A stretch of DNA of 11,326 bases, taken from NCBI GenBank assembly GCA_018610125.1, contig JAHEOI010000166.1, positions 1 to 11,326 of the forward strand. Reading direction: 5' to 3'. The notes below the pieces were generated by a model. That model was not told the origin of the DNA. It did not search any database and saw only the letters and a program-made list of their open reading frames with translations. How positions within the stretch are numbered: the stretch's first letter is position 1; each line of letters begins with the position of its first letter. The position numbers and the translations under genes are program-made. The stretch is from Verrucomicrobiota bacterium (GTDB taxonomy: Bacteria; Verrucomicrobiota; Verrucomicrobiia; Limisphaerales; JAHEOI01). This document shows positions 1 through 6,397 of this stretch, piece by piece.

Positions 1-2
1 AT

Positions 3-680
3 GCCGATGCTGACTCCGATGCCAGCGCCGAGGCCGAAGGCTCTGTCGAGGGCGAAGCTTCAGGTAATGCCGATGCCGATGCCGACGTGGGAGGCGATGC
101 CAACGCTGATGCGCAAGCCGAGGCTGAAGAAGAAGCTCAGGAAAATGCCGAAGAGCAAGCTGAAGAAGACGCTGAGAACCAAGAAGAGGCTGAGAACGGA
201 AAACAAAAGGGGAACAACGGCATTGGGCTCGGCTTAGGCCAAGAGGTCCGCGGCGATGTTGAAGGCGGTCTCGCAATCGGCCACGACAAGGAAAAGCCGG
301 AGAAGCCCGAAAAGCCGGAGCGACCGGAAATGCCTGAAGAGGCCAAGGGAGCTGCGCTTGGGCAGAAAATCTCCGCTGAAGTCAAGGCAATGGTCGACAA
401 CATGAAGCAAGAACAGAAGAAGTTCTTGGAAGAGAAAAAGGAGAAGCTCAGCGAACTGAAGGGAAGCAGCAAAGAAGAGCGGGAAGAGATCCGTAATACG
501 ATTAAAGAAAAACGGGACGCTTGGCTTGAGACGCGGGCGAAGGTCCGGAGCAATGCCAAGGCCCGCATTGACGAGATTAAGGCCAACTTCAAGAACGAAG
601 CCGAGATTGGCGCCGTCATTGACGAGGCCAAAGAAGAGGCCGCAGAAGAGGCCAAAGAGAATCGTCCCGGTCAAGACTGA
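3..680 (+). CDS. Acidic, low-complexity coiled-coil protein, 5'-truncated by the window edge
   Basis: The reading frame is open from base 3, so the true start, and any signal peptide, lies before the window; 225 residues are visible. I do not recognise a named family. Visible residues 1-65 are almost only Ala, Asp, Glu, Asn and Gln in short DAD/AEAE-type repeats. Next come a Gly-rich stretch (GIGLGLG) and a Lys-Pro-Glu run (about 96-113, repeats of EKP). The last ~100 residues are highly charged and predicted helical or coiled-coil, with one Trp (visible residue 174). That C-terminal part aligns with the C-terminus of the protein at 2617-3504: both have WL, then R-[IL]-x-E-[IM]-[KR]-x2-F-x-N-E, then a KEEA near the end. 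By analogy with that paralogue, which has a signal peptide, I infer secretion. The gene ends just before a strong terminator, so it is a separate transcription unit from the regulator downstream. The frame is secure; the function is unknown. Confidence 0.85.
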   Translation, partial: ADADSDASAEAEGSVEGEASGNADADADVGGDANADAQAEAEEEAQENAEEQAEEDAENQEEAENGKQKGNNGIGLGLGQEVRGDVEGGLAIGHDKEKPEKPEKPERPEMPEEAKGAALGQKISAEVKAMVDNMKQEQKKFLEEKKEKLSELKGSSKEEREEIRNTIKEKRDAWLETRAKVRSNAKARIDEIKANFKNEAEIGAVIDEAKEEAAEEAKENRPGQD

Positions 681-742
681 TCGGGAGCCATAACAAATCT
701 CCCCACTAACTCCTCCCAAAACACCTCGTTCCTCCTGGCACA

Positions 743-776
743 GGCGCCCCGCCATCCCCCGGCGGGGCGCCTTTTT
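743..776 (+). terminator. Strong intrinsic terminator
   Basis: There is a perfect 11-bp stem, GGCGCCCCGCC (743-753) against GGCGGGGCGCC (761-771), with a 7-base loop, followed at once by TTTTT (772-776). This is a textbook Rho-independent terminator. It closes the transcript of the coiled-coil gene ending at 680 and insulates the response-regulator gene that begins 62 bases later. Confidence 0.95.
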
Positions 777-838
777 CTTCGCGAGGCTTGCTAATCCGCT
801 TGCACCGACTGGACCGTTCAGGTTACTTAATACGGGAT

Positions 839-2257
839 ATGCAACGTTCCGCTTTAACCGGCCTCGACATCCTAATCATTGAAGACGATGCCCTGCTGCG
901 TAAGCAGATCGCTTCCTATCTCGAAAAGTTAGGGGCAGAGGTAACGCAAGTCGGCACCTACCAAGGAGCGAAGCAGCTCCTGCAAGAGCTCACCTACGAT
1001 TTTGTCCTTTTGGACTTTACCCTGCCCGACGGCTCAGGGCTCAGCCTACTCAAGGAAAAGGTTTTTCCGGCAAACACCGGCGTGATCATCATCACCGCCG
1101 AAGGGAATGTATCGACCGCCGTCGAGGCAATGCGACTGGGAGCCACCGATTATTTGGCCAAACCGTTCGACCCCGGGGAGCTCCCCTTGGTCATTGAGCG
1201 CGCCAAAAGCTCAAAACAATCCGCCAGACGCACCGAACATCGGCGCTCCGCCGAAGTGCGCGCCGAAAAGTCCTTCTTTTTCGGGGAATCGCTCGCTCCC
1301 TTAAAGTCTCAGATCGAAAAGATCATCTCTGCAGACCAACGGATCGAGACCTCACTCCCGCCGGTCCTCATTCAAGGAGAAACCGGGACCGGCAAGACGA
1401 CGATTGCCCGTTGGATTCATCACCACGGTCCTCGAGCCAATCAGCCCCTCGTTGAGGTCAACTGCTCCGCCTTGCCGGAACAGCTCGCCGAGGCCGAGCT
1501 GTTCGGCCATGAAAAAGGGGCTTTTACGGACGCCCGCTCGGCCCGAATGGGATTGTTCGAGGCAGCCAATGGCGGCACACTCTTCCTCGATGAGCTTCCG
1601 AGTCTCTCCCTCCCCCTCCAAGCCAAGGTCCTGACCGCGATCGAAGATCAAAACATCCGACGATTGGGCCGCAACAAGCCGATCCCGGTCGACGTTCGAC
1701 TCATCGCCGCCGCGTCACGGGATCTCAAGGAGCTCGTGGCAGAAGGCCAATTCCGAGAAGACCTCTTTCACCGGCTTGATCTTTTCCGATTGAACATCGC
1801 GCCTCTCCGAGAACGGGGAGACGACATCCTTGAGCTGGCGAAATCGCTGCTTGAGCAAGTCTGCAAACGCTATCGCATCCCGACAAAAAAGATCCATCCG
1901 GAAGGGGCCGAAAAGCTGAAAAATTACCATTGGCCCGGCAATGTCCGAGAGCTCTCCCATGAATTGGAACGGTCTGTCGTCTTTGAAGAAGAAGAAGAGC
2001 TTCACTTCATCCATCTGCTCACCCAGTCGCCACCAGAGTCGAGACCAACCGGAGATCAGAATAAGTCGGACGAACCGGATTGGTTCAATGAAAATTACCG
2101 GTTTCCCGAAAGCGGCTTTTCCCTCGAAGCCGCAATCAATCGCCTGATTCAACACGCCCTCAACCAAACCGATCAAAACGTCTCCGCCGCCGCGAGATTG
2201 CTCGGGGTGTCGCGAGACTATCTTCGCTATCGGCTCTCTGGGCAAAAGACCAAGTAG
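839..2257 (+). CDS. NtrC-type sigma-54-dependent response regulator
   Basis: A 472-residue protein with the full three-domain layout of an NtrC-class enhancer-binding protein. Receiver (about 10-122): acidic E15-D16-D17, phospho-acceptor D59 in LLDFTLPDG, T86 and K108. AAA+ domain (about 150-385): Walker A GETGTGKT at 180-187, sigma-54-contact loop GAFTDA at 227-232 (commonly GAFTGA), Walker B GGTLFLDE at 245-252, FREDLFHRL at 305-313 and WPGNVREL at 365-372. A Fis-type helix-turn-helix lies at about 445-467 (SAAARLLGVSRDYLRYRL). When phosphorylated it should drive open-complex formation by sigma-54 RNA polymerase. The ATG at 839 puts the receiver's first strand at the usual distance; a TTG at 788 would add 17 residues without family support. 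No clear Shine-Dalgarno is seen. The kinase at 4730 is its likely partner and the promoter at 2437 its likely target. Confidence 0.96.
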   Translation: MQRSALTGLDILIIEDDALLRKQIASYLEKLGAEVTQVGTYQGAKQLLQELTYDFVLLDFTLPDGSGLSLLKEKVFPANTGVIIITAEGNVSTAVEAMRLGATDYLAKPFDPGELPLVIERAKSSKQSARRTEHRRSAEVRAEKSFFFGESLAPLKSQIEKIISADQRIETSLPPVLIQGETGTGKTTIARWIHHHGPRANQPLVEVNCSALPEQLAEAELFGHEKGAFTDARSARMGLFEAANGGTLFLDELPSLSLPLQAKVLTAIEDQNIRRLGRNKPIPVDVRLIAAASRDLKELVAEGQFREDLFHRLDLFRLNIAPLRERGDDILELAKSLLEQVCKRYRIPTKKIHPEGAEKLKNYHWPGNVRELSHELERSVVFEEEEELHFIHLLTQSPPESRPTGDQNKSDEPDWFNENYRFPESGFSLEAAINRLIQHALNQTDQNVSAAARLLGVSRDYLRYRLSGQKTK

Positions 2258-2278
2258 CCTTGCCTAAAACCGCCCAGC

Positions 2279-2350
2279 GAGGCGTTGCCTCAGACACGCA
2301 TCAAAGCGCTTGCGCTGCACCGCTCCACCCAAGCGTTGCCCCTGTTGGGG
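2279..2350 (+). promoter_or_regulatory. Candidate upstream activator sites for the NtrC-type regulator
   Basis: GCGTTGCC occurs twice (2282-2289 and 2333-2340), 51 bases or about five helical turns apart. The first copy sits in a small dyad GAGGC-GTT-GCCTC (2279-2291). The second runs into CCCC-TGTT-GGGG (2339-2350). They lie roughly 100-155 bases upstream of the -24/-12 promoter, the usual range for enhancer-binding protein sites. Assignment to the regulator at 839-2257 is inference from position and repetition only. Confidence 0.4.
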
Positions 2351-2436
2351 ACAAAGGCCCACCTGACAGCCTGCCACGAGAGGGAGCGTCTTGTTAGAAG
2401 CCCCGCCGTTCAACGATTGCCCCATTTAAGAGTCTT

Positions 2437-2452
2437 TGGCACGCATCCTGCT
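2437..2452 (+). promoter_or_regulatory. Sigma-54 (-24/-12) promoter
   Basis: TGGCACG-CATC-CTGCT matches the sigma-54 consensus TGGCACG-N4-TTGCW at all but one informative position. The invariant GG (2438-2439) and GC (2450-2451) are exactly 10 bases apart. It points at the coiled-coil/barrel/kinase operon and is preceded by an NtrC-type regulator gene, so sequence and context agree. The predicted transcription start is about 12 bases after the GC, near 2463. Confidence 0.88.
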
Positions 2453-2605
2453 GCCAGAAAACTCAGCGCTCTATTAAGGGCATACGGACCTTAGGAAATA
2501 AGGGATTTTCCTATTCGCGTCCGGTTTTATGAGTTAATTTAAAAATGGTCAAGAACCTAATAGGAATCCCTTATCCAAGTGGCAAGGATCCAATCGTGAA
2601 ATTCA

Positions 2606-2611
2606 GCGAGG
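2606..2611 (+). promoter_or_regulatory. Ribosome binding site fixing the start at 2617
   Basis: GCGAGG sits 5 bases before the ATG at 2617, which begins a typical signal peptide. The in-frame ATG at 2545 would add 24 residues and bury that signal peptide, so 2617 is preferred. Confidence 0.7.
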
Positions 2612-2616
2612 CATTT

Positions 2617-3504
2617 ATGAAACGAATAGTAGCGCTCTTCGCAGTTGCTGTTTGCGTCGGCTACGCATCTTCCCTACCCGCAAATGGACAACCGCCGCAA
2701 GATGGCGAAACCGAAACCCGTGCAGGGCAGGCAAACGCCTCGGCAGAACAAGCACGGCCCGTTGATAAAACGAGCACGGATTCAACCGATACCGCCGACA
2801 AGAGCCAGTCCAGCTCTCAGGGCGGATTGACCGGTTTTCTAAAAGGCCTGTTTGGCATGAACAACGAAAACAAAGGCTCCGCCAAGGCCGACGACACCGG
2901 GCCCTCCAAAAAAGGGCCCCAGGTCGACCAAGATGGTGGCCAAGGTCAAGGTGACGACACGCAAGACACCAACTCGTCGGATGAATCAAACAAGGGCAAT
3001 GCCGGCGAGAAAGGCAACGCCGGCGGTTCTCAAGACAAGACCGAGAATCCCGACGGGGAGACAGGCCAACCTAAGGACAAACCAAAGGAGAATGGCGATC
3101 CCAACGATCAAGACCAGGCCGGTCCCCCGGATAAAGGGGATAATGCCGGCAAGCCAGTCAAGTTGCCCAGCTTACCCAACCGCCCGGAAACGGATAAGAA
3201 CCAAGGATCGGACCAAATTTCCGAGCTTGCCAAGCGATTTGCCGAGGCCAGAAAGAAGGTGCTCGAGGGAAAACCGGCCAACCAAGGTCGCAAGGAACGA
3301 ATCAAGAATGAGCTAGGTGAGAAACGCCAAGAGATCCAACAGCGCCGTCAGGATTGGCTTCAAGAGAAACTCGGTCTTCAGGAAGAATTCCGCAATCGTC
3401 TCAAAGAGATGAGGGATGACTTTCACAACGAAGAGCAAAAGGAAATCGTCAACGAGGTCAAGGAGGAGGCCGATGAGGCACGCGACCGAATCGGTCGGGA
3501 TTAA
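2617..3504 (+). CDS. Secreted disordered protein with C-terminal coiled-coil domain
   Basis: A 295-residue protein of no family I recognise. Residues 1 to about 22-25 form a signal peptide (MKR, hydrophobic IVALFAVAVCVGYA, cleavage near LPANGQ). The mature protein is Cys-free. Residues 26-200 are low-complexity and probably disordered, rich in Gly, Asp, Asn, Gln, Lys, Ser and Pro, broken only by a short hydrophobic patch GGLTGFLKGLFGM (69-81) that could bind a membrane or a partner. Residues 200-295 are charged and helical, with a single Trp (W247), and are homologous to the C-terminus of the protein ending at 680. The gene follows the sigma-54 promoter directly and precedes the beta-barrel gene by 67 bases, probably in one operon. 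I infer a periplasmic or cell-surface protein with a structural, adhesive or matrix-like role; none of this is shown by a known domain. Confidence 0.88.
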   Translation: MKRIVALFAVAVCVGYASSLPANGQPPQDGETETRAGQANASAEQARPVDKTSTDSTDTADKSQSSSQGGLTGFLKGLFGMNNENKGSAKADDTGPSKKGPQVDQDGGQGQGDDTQDTNSSDESNKGNAGEKGNAGGSQDKTENPDGETGQPKDKPKENGDPNDQDQAGPPDKGDNAGKPVKLPSLPNRPETDKNQGSDQISELAKRFAEARKKVLEGKPANQGRKERIKNELGEKRQEIQQRRQDWLQEKLGLQEEFRNRLKEMRDDFHNEEQKEIVNEVKEEADEARDRIGRD

Positions 3505-3571
3505 TCGTAGCGGGTAACGCATTCGCGTTTCCGGATTTCAAAAGGTATTGGTGGGAGAAAACCGGCAACCT

Positions 3572-4720
3572 ATGGACATTGGAGCGGCAACGATTGTCGA
3601 GAAGCTTATTGAGCTCTGGCCTGCGGGACTGACTGTGATCCTAGTTTGCCTTTGGCTACCGACACCGCTTCCAGGCCAGACAAACAAGGACAAGATCTCC
3701 ACCTGGGACAAATCGGTCACGCTCCGGGGAGGTCTGGGCTATGATGACAATGTCTTGTTGAGCACCGAGAATGAACAAGAGAGCGCGTTTTGGGATTCCG
3801 GCCTGGAGCTCATGCTCTTTCGCCTTCCGGTCGATCGGCATCAGTTCTACTTTTTCTTATCGGCAGAGGACCGTCGCTTCTTGAAGAAGGAGGTGGCCAC
3901 CAACAAGGAGCAAACGCTCATCGCGGTAACGCAATACGATTATGAAGTCACCGATAAGTGGGACGCCGGAATCGGGCTTCAGTACATCTTTCAGGACGAA
4001 GTATTCGACGTCTCCGCAACCGAGGCAACCCTGACAACCCTCCCGCTGACCGCGCATTCCGTGGAGCTGAGCCCCTCAATCACCCGACAGCTTTCCGAAA
4101 AGGACGAGATCGAGCTCGAATTTGCGGTGCGACGGCAATTTTTTCGCAAGCCACTCGACGATTACTGGGAAGGGGGCCCCCAAATCGCCTGGGAGCACGC
4201 CTACGGCGATCGCTCCAAGCTCGATCTAACCTACTCCTTCCAGTGGCGATTTTACGATACAAGGACCACACGTAACACCGAGGGATTCACTATTCCGGAT
4301 ACGTCCCTCGAATTTCGATCCCATGAGATCGAGCTTTCCAATGAGCATTATTGGGACGAACAACGCCGATGGCGTACGGACACCGAGGTGGGAGTGGAAT
4401 TGAACTCGGACAACGGTTCCGATTATTTCGGCTATTGGCGATACTTCGCCGAAGAGGCGCTGCGCTATCAAGTCGATGCCTGGGAAGTTGAAGCCCAAGT
4501 CGGAGCAAGCTATTATTCCTATGAGCATCAGCGGGTGAGTCGCTCGGACCGCGAGAAACGGGAGCGGGCAAGCATCGACGCAAGCCTGAGAGGCCAACGG
4601 ACTTTGTGGAAAGAGCTGACCGGCTATGCCGAGCTGAAATACGAAGAGGCTCTTTCCAATCGAGAGACCGAGGAATATGATGCCACCACCATCGTGATGG
4701 GAGTGGATTGGAGCTTTTGA
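3572..4720 (+). CDS. Outer-membrane beta-barrel protein
   Basis: A 382-residue protein with an N-terminal signal sequence (hydrophobic GLTVILVCLWLP, about 19-30, cleavage near PLPGQ). The mature part is made of alternating polar/aromatic stretches typical of transmembrane beta-strands, starting with LRGGLGYDDNVLL and continuing through many W/Y/F-rich strands. The last residue is Phe in VMGVDWSF, the classic C-terminal signal for outer-membrane insertion. I cannot name the barrel family; it could be a porin, an exporter or an anchoring protein. Start: ATG 3572 gives the most compact signal peptide. GTG 3551, with AAAGG 5 bases upstream, is a real alternative adding 7 residues, and TTG 3548 is less likely. 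The gene lies between the secreted coiled-coil gene and the kinase, 9 bases before the latter, so co-transcription is likely. A plausible role is export or surface anchoring of the coiled-coil protein (inference). Confidence 0.85.
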   Translation: MDIGAATIVEKLIELWPAGLTVILVCLWLPTPLPGQTNKDKISTWDKSVTLRGGLGYDDNVLLSTENEQESAFWDSGLELMLFRLPVDRHQFYFFLSAEDRRFLKKEVATNKEQTLIAVTQYDYEVTDKWDAGIGLQYIFQDEVFDVSATEATLTTLPLTAHSVELSPSITRQLSEKDEIELEFAVRRQFFRKPLDDYWEGGPQIAWEHAYGDRSKLDLTYSFQWRFYDTRTTRNTEGFTIPDTSLEFRSHEIELSNEHYWDEQRRWRTDTEVGVELNSDNGSDYFGYWRYFAEEALRYQVDAWEVEAQVGASYYSYEHQRVSRSDREKRERASIDASLRGQRTLWKELTGYAELKYEEALSNRETEEYDATTIVMGVDWSF

Positions 4721-4729
4721 AACGAGGTT

Positions 4730-6196
4730 ATGTCGGGGAATGGTTACTCAACTTCGGTCGGAAAAAGGATGAAGTTCCTTCCCATAATCGGGATCGGACT
4801 GACGTTGATCATTTTTGCGGCGGCGATCTTTTTGGTCAGCCTCCACCTGAGAGGTCAAATGCGGCAGCAGATCATCAATCGGGATGCCGAGGTGCTTCAC
4901 TCGGTAGCCCTAGCCTATCTGGACCAGGCCGTCAGCTCGGATGGATCCGAGCTTGAGAACGCTGCCAAAAGGAAAGGCGTTTTCACGAAGGTCTTGCTCA
5001 AAACAAGCCAAATGCGCAATGTCATTGCGGCCAGACTCTTCACGCCAGGCAGCCGCCAAATAACGATACCGGAAATCGTAGTCAATGAGATTGAGATTCC
5101 CGAGCAGGATTTGAAAATCCTGAAAACGCTGAATCCGATTGCCGAGTATCGGCAGAACGCAAGGCTCGACAAGATCTTTACCAACTACTCCAGCTACACG
5201 AAGGCCTCCGGGAAAGATGATGACCCCACTGCAAACCTGCTCGAGGTGGACATCCCTCTACACCGAAAAGACGGTGAGAAGCTGCTCGGTGTTGCGCAGC
5301 TCATCTTTGGCAAGGAGAGCCTAAAAAAGGAATTCGCCTCGCTCGATCAGCACCTGTTGCGTCAAGGCGGCATCGTGTTCTTCGTCGGCGGCTTTATCAT
5401 TGTCGTCGGCTTGGGCTGGGCCTTTCACCGTTTGGAGTCCTCCAACCGACTCTTAAAACAGCGCACTCAAGACTTGCTTCACGCAAACGAGGAGCTGACT
5501 GTCGCCGCAAAATCCTCGGCAGTCGGCGCCATCACGGCCCACCTGATGCACGACCTCAAGAATCCGCTTTTCTCATTACAGATGCTGGCGAATCAAATGG
5601 CGGAGGAGGACTCCTCTGAAACGAATGATAAATGGCGCACGGCCATTGATACGACCAAGCGCATCCAGTCAATGGTGAACGAGGTCACCCGAGTCTTGAG
5701 TGATGATCAATCGGCCGTGAAATACGAGCTTTCATTGGCCGAATTACGCGAAGTCATTGAATCGAAAGTGCTCCCGCTGGCTCAGGAATCCAATGTCCGA
5801 TTCTCTTCTTGGGCCGCTGTAGACGGCCAGCTTTCCAATCGCACCGGCAACCTTGTTATCTTGATCCTCCAAAACCTCATCCACAATGCGATCCAAGCCA
5901 CCCCGGAAGGCAAAGAGGTCAAGATGGTCCTGATCAATCAGGACGACTACGTCGCTTTTGAAGTCCATGATGAAGGACCAGGCATCAACGAAGCCATGCA
6001 AGAGACCTTGTTCACCCCTCAACGTTCCTCCAAACGCGGCAGCTCCGGGATCGGGCTGGCCATCAGCAAACAACTGGCCAACCATATCGGTGCCGTCTTG
6101 GAGCTTAAATCGACCTCCGAGCAGGGATCCGTATTCAGGTTGGCCTTGCCCGAGAGCCTCCTGTTGGAAAAACAGATCGCGTTCTCGGAATCTTAG
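4730..6196 (+). CDS. Membrane sensor histidine kinase (NtrB/AtoS-like catalytic core)
   Basis: A 488-residue kinase. It has a transmembrane helix at about 16-39, a periplasmic sensor region at about 41-211 that I do not recognise, a second transmembrane helix at about 213-234, and a coiled-coil linker. The dimerisation/phosphotransfer helix carries the H-box HLMHDLKNPL (phospho-acceptor H274). The ATPase domain has N-box residue N386 in NLIHNAIQATP, DEGPG at 414-418, and GSSGIGLAI at 437-445. The H-box is of the kind that pairs with NtrC-class regulators. The gene starts 9 bases after the barrel gene, inside the presumed target operon of the sigma-54 regulator, so activation would raise kinase levels (positive feedback). 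GAGG lies only 2 bases before the ATG at 4730; ATG 4769 also has purines close by, so the exact start is uncertain by 13 residues. Confidence 0.95.
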   Translation: MSGNGYSTSVGKRMKFLPIIGIGLTLIIFAAAIFLVSLHLRGQMRQQIINRDAEVLHSVALAYLDQAVSSDGSELENAAKRKGVFTKVLLKTSQMRNVIAARLFTPGSRQITIPEIVVNEIEIPEQDLKILKTLNPIAEYRQNARLDKIFTNYSSYTKASGKDDDPTANLLEVDIPLHRKDGEKLLGVAQLIFGKESLKKEFASLDQHLLRQGGIVFFVGGFIIVVGLGWAFHRLESSNRLLKQRTQDLLHANEELTVAAKSSAVGAITAHLMHDLKNPLFSLQMLANQMAEEDSSETNDKWRTAIDTTKRIQSMVNEVTRVLSDDQSAVKYELSLAELREVIESKVLPLAQESNVRFSSWAAVDGQLSNRTGNLVILILQNLIHNAIQATPEGKEVKMVLINQDDYVAFEVHDEGPGINEAMQETLFTPQRSSKRGSSGIGLAISKQLANHIGAVLELKSTSEQGSVFRLALPESLLLEKQIAFSES

Positions 6197-6397
6197 TAAA
6201 GCGGCGTCGCAAAACCGAAGAAGCCCGACTAAAAACGCGGCGTGTGACACCGTTAAGCAGAGACAAGCTTCTCGGCCAAAAGTTGGCTCTGTTTTTAACA
6301 CCTGAGCTTGCGCCAGCAACATAGGGAAGCCCATTTCCCGTTTGCAAATCGCTCTAAAGCAGTCGCACCCAGGAAATCTCAAACGAAACGTGTATTT
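6197..6397. other. Intergenic region between kinase and propeller genes
   Basis: There is no gene here beyond a possible TTG-initiated N-terminal extension of the propeller protein (6308-6397), judged unlikely. The stretch holds a modest terminator at 6274-6296. I find no convincing sigma-54 or sigma-70 promoter for the propeller gene. GG-N10-GC spacing occurs by chance at 6274-6287 (GGCCAAAAGTTGGC), but it coincides with the terminator stem and is a poor consensus match. Confidence 0.6.
6274..6296 (+). terminator. Modest intrinsic terminator
   Basis: GGCCAA (6274-6279) and TTGGCT (6283-6288) form a 6-bp stem including one G-T wobble, with a 3-base loop, followed by CTG and TTTTT (6292-6296). 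It lies 78 bases after the kinase stop and probably ends the coiled-coil/barrel/kinase transcript. The stem is short, so read-through is possible. Confidence 0.55.

Larger units (their letters stand above)
2258..2616. other. Regulatory intergenic region, no gene
   Basis: These 359 bases separate the response regulator from the secreted coiled-coil gene. I see no convincing gene; a 69-codon frame at 2285-2494 has no ribosome site or recognisable protein. The region holds repeated GCGTTGCC motifs, small dyads, and a sigma-54 promoter (separate entries). Transcription from the promoter would begin near 2463, giving a leader of about 150 bases before the start codon at 2617. No terminator for the regulator gene is obvious. 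Confidence 0.8.

Noticed and set aside
1..237. Plus-strand frame from base 1 (MPMLTPMPAP...)
   Set aside because: It is an out-of-frame reading of the repetitive GCCGAT-type DNA; the frame from base 3 continues into the conserved C-terminal domain.
137..655. Long minus-strand frames opposite the acidic protein
   Set aside because: These are mirror frames of a low-complexity Glu/Lys/Ala-coding sequence (giving Ser/Leu/Phe runs); the plus frame has the coiled-coil pattern and a paralogue.
735..752. TGGCAC at 736-741 as a sigma-54 promoter for the regulator gene
   Set aside because: The GG at 737-738 is followed after 10 bases by CC, not GC, and the site overlaps the terminator stem.
788..838. 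TTG 788 as start of the response regulator
   Set aside because: The extra 17 residues are not part of a receiver domain; ATG 839 gives the standard N-terminus.
2285..2494. 69-codon open frame between the regulator and the sigma-54 operon
   Set aside because: It has no ribosome site, no signal peptide and no family resemblance, and it overlaps the sigma-54 promoter; it is probably a chance frame.
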